Assembly (NCBI GenBank): GCA_025923975.1
Contig: JAICEV010000093.1
Span: 1 to 10,538 of the forward strand
Length of the DNA stretch: 10,538 bases
Reading direction: 5' to 3'
Source: Propionibacteriaceae bacterium
GTDB taxonomy: Bacteria > Actinomycetota > Actinomycetes > Propionibacteriales > Propionibacteriaceae
The translations under genes were made by a program, and so were the position numbers. Of this stretch, positions 6,236-10,538 are shown in pieces; within the stretch, counting starts at the first letter, position 1, and the number at the start of each line of letters is the position of its first letter. The notes beneath the pieces were generated by a model that saw only the letters and a program-made list of their open reading frames with translations, did not search any database and was not told where the DNA came from.

Positions 6236-7096
6236 GTGCTTACTACCGGCAAGGCGATATTGGACGTCGCGAATGAATACTTTTTCGCGGTACCTGCCTT
6301 CAACATCAGCGACTATGCGATGTTCAACGGCATCATCGAGATCAGCGAAGAGAAGAATGCGCCAGTGATCTTGGGGATCCACCCCGACGAGGTGAACCAT
6401 GTCGGTGTGGAGATGATCGCCGCGGTTACGCAACGCGCTCACCGCTCACCTGTGCCGATTGCAATCCACTGGGATCACGGTGCGAACTACGAGCAAATCC
6501 TGACCGCAATACAGAGCGGCTTCACTTCGGTGATGATCGACGGTTCGATGCTGCCATTCGAGGAAAACATCGCCATCTCCAGGAAGGTGGTCCACACCGC
6601 GCACGCTGTGGGACTCTCGGTGGAGGGCGAGCTGGGCACTATCGGCCAAACCGATAGCGAGGCCGAGGACGGCAGCAATGCCATCATCTACACCAATCCA
6701 GAAGACGCCCTAACGTTTGTGGAGTCGACGGGGGTGGACAGCCTTGCGATCGCTATCGGCACTTCGCATGGCATCTACCCCAAGGCAATGAGGCCGGAAC
6801 TCAAGCTTGATCTACTCAAAGAGATCAAGAACAAGGTGAACATTCCCCTGGTGCTGCACGGCGGTTCGAACAACCCTGACGACGAAATAGCCGAGGCAGT
6901 TCGGCTAGGCATTAACAAGATCAACATTTCCAGCGATATCAAGGTGGCGTACCACATGAAGATGCGTGAGGTGCTGGCAGATGAGAGCCTTCGCGAACCG
7001 CTCACCATCCAGCCGCCGTGTATCGAGGCGATGAAGGTGGTTGCCGGACAGAAGATCGACCTCTTTGAGACGGCAGGCAAGGCGTCACTGTACTGA
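6236..7096 (+). CDS. Class II ketose-bisphosphate aldolase (fructose/tagatose-bisphosphate type)
   Basis: Class II aldolases use Zn2+ to cleave ketose 1,6-bisphosphates (or related ketose 1-phosphates) into dihydroxyacetone phosphate and an aldehyde. The catalytic set is complete: Asp80 and the zinc ligand His81 in IHWDHGAN, VEGELG with Glu132, GTSHG with His178, and LHGGS with His208. Phosphate-binding glycines and INISSD (229-234) follow, and the C-terminus IDLFETAGKA has the usual family ending. The 286-residue length fits the short FbaA/GatY/KbaY/IolJ-like subgroup rather than the longer yeast-type enzymes. The start is a GTG with AGAGG 8 nt upstream. Its place between a sugar importer and a phosphofructokinase-like gene fits cleavage of a bisphosphate formed by that kinase. 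Whether the substrate is fructose, tagatose or another ketose phosphate cannot be decided here. Confidence 0.9.
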   Translation: MLTTGKAILDVANEYFFAVPAFNISDYAMFNGIIEISEEKNAPVILGIHPDEVNHVGVEMIAAVTQRAHRSPVPIAIHWDHGANYEQILTAIQSGFTSVMIDGSMLPFEENIAISRKVVHTAHAVGLSVEGELGTIGQTDSEAEDGSNAIIYTNPEDALTFVESTGVDSLAIAIGTSHGIYPKAMRPELKLDLLKEIKNKVNIPLVLHGGSNNPDDEIAEAVRLGINKINISSDIKVAYHMKMREVLADESLREPLTIQPPCIEAMKVVAGQKIDLFETAGKASLY

Positions 7097-7097
7097 C

Positions 7098-8303
7098 GTG
7101 GCCTCACGTGTCGTGCTGGGCTTAGGAGGCTGCATCGACTATGAGCTGAGGCTGTCCTCCGCAATGCTGGAGCAACTCGTTGCCGAGCTTGAAATACACG
7201 ACAGTGAGCTCGCTTTGTCTGTCCCGGTGACCGATGAGCGTAATCTCATCATCTCGGTGCTCGCACACATGAAACACGGTGCCGGAGGCGAGCGGTTCGC
7301 CGCCTCCGCCGAGGCACTGCGCGGAGTCGCGAGCCGGATTCCCGGGCGGATCAGTCTGGGTGGCACGTCGGTCCGGGCGGCGCTCGCAATGAGCAAGCTC
7401 GGGGTGCCATGCACACTGCACCTCGTCAGCCTCAACGACCATGTTCGCCGGCTACTGCCGCCGTCCTGCGATTACATCTCCAGCGCCTGTGACGACACAC
7501 TAGATCCGCACCTCGTGGTGCAATACGACCAGGGCACGCGCGTCCAGGTCGGAGACATTGATGTGGACGCGCCATTCCCGAACAGGTTGATCTATGTCAA
7601 CGACCCAGCGAATGCGTCGCTGCTGCTGAGCGAACAGCTGGCGTCCCTGCTTCATGACGCTGAAATCTTCCTGATCTCAGGTTTCAACACGATGCGTGAT
7701 CAGGTCCTGCTCACCGAACGCCTCTCCACGCTCAGAAGACATATGCTGCAGCTGCCGCCGGGTGCATTGGTCTACTACGAGGACGCCGCCTTTCATCGAC
7801 CTGCCTTCCGCAGCCGAGTGCGCGACGCGCTGCTCGAGGTCATCGACATCTACGGGATGAACGAAGACGAGATGCAGGCGGACCTGGGCCGGTCAGTCGA
7901 TCTGCTGTCCGCGACCGACGTAGAGCACGCCCTCAGCACACTGCAGGCGCTCATCCCGGCTCCGACACTGGTGGTGCATACGAAGTATTGGTCGTTGGCG
8001 CTTGGTGAACGCGCGGATGAGTATGCCGAGGCACTCAGCGAAGGCATCCTGATTGCCTCCACTCGCTACTGCCACGGCGACGATTACACAGATCAGCAGT
8101 AGGAGTTCACCCGTGGCTTGCCGGTGCGGCCCGAGGCCTTGGCATTCGCCACCGCGCTCGAAGAGCGCATGGGGCCAGTCGTACGCTGCATGCCTGGCTT
8201 CAGGCTTGACGTCGCGGAGCCCACCACTGTCGGGCTCGGCGATTCTTTCGTCGGCGGCTTCCTTGCCACACTGGTACGAAGGAGAACAGCTTCGTGGACA
8301 TAA
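7098..8303 (+). pseudogene. ADP-dependent phosphofructokinase/glucokinase-like kinase, interrupted by in-frame TAG
   Basis: The frame from the GTG at 7098 resembles the ADP-dependent phosphofructokinase/glucokinase family (ribokinase-like fold; phosphorylates a sugar or sugar phosphate using ADP). Visible motifs, numbered from this GTG, are ISLGGTSVRAA (86-96), ISGFN (193-197), YGMNEDE with the NxxE metal motif (252-258), and VVHTKYWSLALG (292-303). A TAG at 8100-8102 (codon 335) then stops translation. The same frame stays open for 66 more codons to a TAA at 8301-8303, and these carry the missing family end: PTTVGLGDSFVGGF, with the expected catalytic Asp at 382. The 334-residue product would lack the GxGD motif and should be inactive unless the stop is read through. 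The GTG lies one base after the aldolase stop, so the two are coupled. Codon use and motif spacing do not change across the stop, pointing to a single recent nonsense change or a sequencing error. Confidence 0.78.
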
Positions 8304-8313
8304 TCATGCTTCT

Positions 8314-9387
8314 CTAGTCGCCGGAGTAAACCTCGATGTCTGAAGCCTTGACGGCTGCCCATACTTCGCTCCCCGGCACCAATTCCAGCTCGGCGACTGC
8401 TGCCGGTGTGATTTCAGCCAAGACGCTCGACCTACGGTCAGGAGCCCCAGCAATCTCAACGCGCACGCCCTCGCCATGCGGCTCGATCGTCGCGATGCGG
8501 CCACTCCAGAGGTTCCGGGGTGATCCATCAGGACGATGGACGAAGATCGACACTGCGGCGGGCCGGAAAGCCACATAGAGGTCGCCGAAGGCTGACTCTG
8601 CCAACTCGACCGAGCCCCCAGTCGGGAGCAGAACCCGATGGCCTTGGCCACGTCCCGCCAGCAGGTTCAGACCGACGAGCCTGGCCACATAGTCGGTACG
8701 CGGGCGGCGCGCTACCTCGTGGGGTAGGCCTTGCTGCACTGCCCTGCCCTGCTCAATGACCACCAGCCGGTCAGCCAGGACGGTGGCGTCGATGGGATCA
8801 TGCGTCACTAGAAGTGTCGCGCCAGGGAAGTCACCCAGGTGCCGACGTAGTTCGGCGCGTACCAGCAGGTGTGTTTTGGCGTCAAGCGCGGCCAGCGGCT
8901 CATCCAGCAGGAGCACTCTAGGATCAGTCGCTAGCGCGCGGGCCAGCGCCACTCGCTGGGCCTGCCCCCCAGACACTGACCGCGGTTTGGCGTTCGCCAG
9001 ATCGGTAATCCCCACGCGAGCAAGCCATACCGCAGCACGCCGCCGCGCCTCCGATCTCTCACATCCCTGTGCCAGCGGCCCGAACGCGACATTGTCGAGC
9101 ACTGTGAGGTGTGGAAACAGCAGATAATCCTGAAAGACCACGCCTATGGACCGCTCGTACGGCGCCAGATGTACGCCGGACGTCGGATCGGCTACCACCC
9201 GGCCAGCGATCGAGATCTGTCCGGATGTGAGTCGAAGCAGTCCTGCCAGGGCCCGCAGGGCAGTGGACTTGCCGGCGCCGTTCGGGCCCAGCAGGGCGAC
9301 GACCTCTCCGGCTCCGATCTGCAGCTCGAAGTCCAGTGTGAAGTCGTCGCGCGCAACGCCAAGGTCGGCGAACAGCTCTGCTACCAC
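8314..9387 (-). CDS. modC: Molybdate ABC transporter ATP-binding protein ModC
   Basis: This is the nucleotide-binding subunit of the molybdate (possibly also tungstate) importer. All ATPase motifs are intact: Walker A GPNGAGKST (34-42), Q-loop VVFQD (83-87), signature VSGGQ (138-142), Walker B LLLDEP (159-164), D-loop ALD (167-169) and switch His196 in LLVTHD. After about residue 235 a C-terminal extension carries the TOBE/Mop-like regulatory domain, beginning with LVGLNLLAGRG and ending VWAAVKASDIEVY. This layout and the 357-aa length are typical of ModC. The GTG start at 9387 overlaps the modB stop by 7 bp, with only a weak GGGTGAG upstream, so translational coupling is likely. The TAG stop lies 10 bp from the end of the convergent kinase frame. 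It belongs with modAB and is not the missing ATPase of the sugar importer. Confidence 0.9.
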   Translation of the reverse strand: MVAELFADLGVARDDFTLDFELQIGAGEVVALLGPNGAGKSTALRALAGLLRLTSGQISIAGRVVADPTSGVHLAPYERSIGVVFQDYLLFPHLTVLDNVAFGPLAQGCERSEARRRAAVWLARVGITDLANAKPRSVSGGQAQRVALARALATDPRVLLLDEPLAALDAKTHLLVRAELRRHLGDFPGATLLVTHDPIDATVLADRLVVIEQGRAVQQGLPHEVARRPRTDYVARLVGLNLLAGRGQGHRVLLPTGGSVELAESAFGDLYVAFRPAAVSIFVHRPDGSPRNLWSGRIATIEPHGEGVRVEIAGAPDRRSSVLAEITPAAVAELELVPGSEVWAAVKASDIEVYSGD

Positions 9388-10250
9388 CGGCTCACCCAGC
9401 GATCCCGAAGCAAGACCAGTACAGCGACCGAAACCCCCAGCAACAACACTGAAAGCAGCAGCGCAGATCCAGGATCGGTTTCCAGTGCGAGATAGACCTC
9501 CAGCGGCATGGTGCGGGTGGTGCCCGGGAAATTGCCGGCGAATGTGATCGTCGCGCCGAACTCGCCCAGCGCACGAGCCCAGGCGAGGACTGCACCGGCC
9601 GCAATGCCCGGCCCGATGAGCGGCAGCGTGATACGGCGGAAGACCGTCACCGGGCGCGCACCAAGGGTCGAGGCTGCCTCTTCGTAGCGGCGATCAGCTG
9701 CCCGCAGTGCACCTTCCACCGACAGCACCAGGAAGGGCAAAGCAACGAAGACTTGTGCCAGGATCACCGCATAAGGGGTGAAGGGGAATGCAAAACCAGT
9801 GAGCTGGTAAATCGGTCGACCGAGCAGTCCCGACCGGCCGAGCACGGTGAACAAGGCGACGCCGCCCACGACGGGAGGCAGTACCAAGGGAATCGTAATC
9901 AGCGCCCGCAGCAGCGAGGCTCCCCGCAACCCCGGCCGAGCCAGTACCCAGGCAAGTGGCACGCCAATGAGCACCACGATGATCGTGGAGATGGTAGCAG
10001 TGATCATGGACAGCTTCAGTGCCTGCAGCGCGCTGGTGCTGGCAAGCACGGGTCCCGCCGCCGACCAAGGAGCACGGATCACCAGGCCGACAAGCGGCAA
10101 GACCAGGAACAGCAAAGCCAGGGCGGCCGGTGCAGCGAGCAGCAACGGGATGCGGCTCTGCCAGGGTCGGTCGCTGCCGCGGCGACCAGCGGCGCGCTGC
10201 ATATCCGGCTTATCGCCGACCAGAGTCGGCTCAGAGTCAGAGGTTGTCAA
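9381..10250 (-). CDS. modB: Molybdate ABC transporter permease ModB
   Basis: This is the membrane subunit of the molybdate importer. It has a polar N-terminal tail of about 30 residues, then hydrophobic segments near 35-59, 77-103, 115-137, 158-177, 208-224 and 264-281. The EAA loop reads YEEAASTLGA (189-198), followed by FRRITLPLIGPG. The stretch RALGEFGATITFAGN (226-240) and the following PGTTRTMPLEVY are characteristic of ModB/CysT-type permeases. The frame opens at a TTG (10250-10248) inside the end of modA, giving a 14-bp overlap and only a weak GCAGG upstream. An ATG at 10202 (residue 17) is a realistic alternative that would leave a 34-bp gap after modA and give a 273-residue protein. 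The longer form is reported, with uncertain start. Confidence 0.88.
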   Translation of the reverse strand: MTTSDSEPTLVGDKPDMQRAAGRRGSDRPWQSRIPLLLAAPAALALLFLVLPLVGLVIRAPWSAAGPVLASTSALQALKLSMITATISTIIVVLIGVPLAWVLARPGLRGASLLRALITIPLVLPPVVGGVALFTVLGRSGLLGRPIYQLTGFAFPFTPYAVILAQVFVALPFLVLSVEGALRAADRRYEEAASTLGARPVTVFRRITLPLIGPGIAAGAVLAWARALGEFGATITFAGNFPGTTRTMPLEVYLALETDPGSALLLSVLLLGVSVAVLVLLRDRWVSRW

Positions 10251-10538
10251 AGCCTGCGTTGGCTAGTACTCCCTGGGCCTCGGGCGATAGAACATAGTCC
10301 ACAAAGGCCTGCGCCAACGCTGGGTTCTTCGAGTCCTCCAGAGTGGCGATGGGATAGGTATTGGTGGCAAGTTGTGCCTCGGGAAATTCAATGCCGTCGA
10401 CCTGATCGCCTGCTGCTATGACGTCGGTCCGGTACACCAAACCAGCGTCGACCTCGTCGGATGCGACTTTCTGCAGGGTCGCCTTCACATCCTGCTCCAA
10501 GGTGTCTGGCTTCGGGACGATCTTCGCCTCGGCGAATA
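10237..10538 (-). CDS. modA: Molybdate-binding protein ModA, C-terminal part (cut by window edge)
   Basis: This is the C-terminal third or so of the periplasmic-type molybdate-binding protein. The frame is open from the window edge to a TGA at 10239-10237, giving about 99 residues. Visible family features are AKIVPKPDT followed by a helix DVKATLQKVASDEVDAGLVYRTDV, matching the 'DAGxVYxTD' region of ModA, then a TNTYPIATLEDSKNP strand-turn and the terminal helices ALAQAFVDYVLSPEAQGVLANAGF. The N-terminus, signal peptide, most ligand residues and any molybdate-responsive control site upstream of the operon lie outside the window. Gene order modA-modB-modC on one strand supports the assignment. 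Confidence 0.88.
   Translation of the reverse strand, partial: FAEAKIVPKPDTLEQDVKATLQKVASDEVDAGLVYRTDVIAAGDQVDGIEFPEAQLATNTYPIATLEDSKNPALAQAFVDYVLSPEAQGVLANAGFDNL

Noticed and set aside
8053..8343. Rightward open frame overlapping the end of the kinase gene in another frame
   Set aside because: It lacks any family pattern, while the frame of 7098-8303 carries the kinase motifs on both sides of the TAG. A frameshift explanation is therefore unnecessary.
8314..9387. The ABC ATPase as the missing ATPase of the sugar importer
   Set aside because: It is on the opposite strand, overlaps modB, and has the ModC-type C-terminal extension in a modABC order.
9753..10421. Rightward open frame (222 aa) opposite modB and modA
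   Set aside because: It is low-complexity, Gln/Arg-rich, and covers two well-supported genes on the other strand.

Overview
The window looks like chromosomal DNA of a high-GC Gram-positive bacterium (an actinobacterium). Pointers are the GC-rich coding sequence with many GTG and TTG starts, a Tat-exported lipoprotein, a TTGTCA/TAGGAT-type promoter, and a sugar ABC operon that carries no ATPase of its own. The genus cannot be fixed from the sequence alone. Every stretch longer than about 300 bases is coding; the two largest gaps are 183 bp and 292 bp.

Left part (1-1852): the 5' portion of a leftward alpha/beta-hydrolase gene diverges from a rightward gene for an exported intradiol-dioxygenase-like lipoprotein. 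That gene converges on a small leftward DUF1579-like gene, which overlaps the end of a leftward DeoR-family regulator gene by 4 bp.

Centre (1849-8303): the DeoR-type regulator diverges from a five-gene rightward carbohydrate operon: solute-binding lipoprotein, two permeases, class II ketose-bisphosphate aldolase, and an ADP-dependent phosphofructokinase/glucokinase-like kinase. The 292-bp divergent region holds two adjacent perfect inverted repeats (candidate operators) and a good sigma70-type promoter for the operon. A very strong hairpin sits between the binding-protein and permease genes. The expected logic is uptake of a sugar, phosphorylation to a ketose 1,6-bisphosphate and aldol cleavage to trioses, under DeoR control. 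The kinase reading frame, however, is broken by an in-frame TAG just before its catalytic GLGD motif. The same frame then stays open and homologous-looking for 66 more codons. This is the most unusual feature here: a recent pseudogene, a readthrough or split kinase, or a sequencing error.

Right part (8314-10538): a leftward modA-modB-modC molybdate ABC operon (modA truncated by the window edge) converges on the kinase gene with only 10 bp between stop codons. I saw no tRNA, rRNA, CRISPR array, insertion sequence or obvious attachment site.
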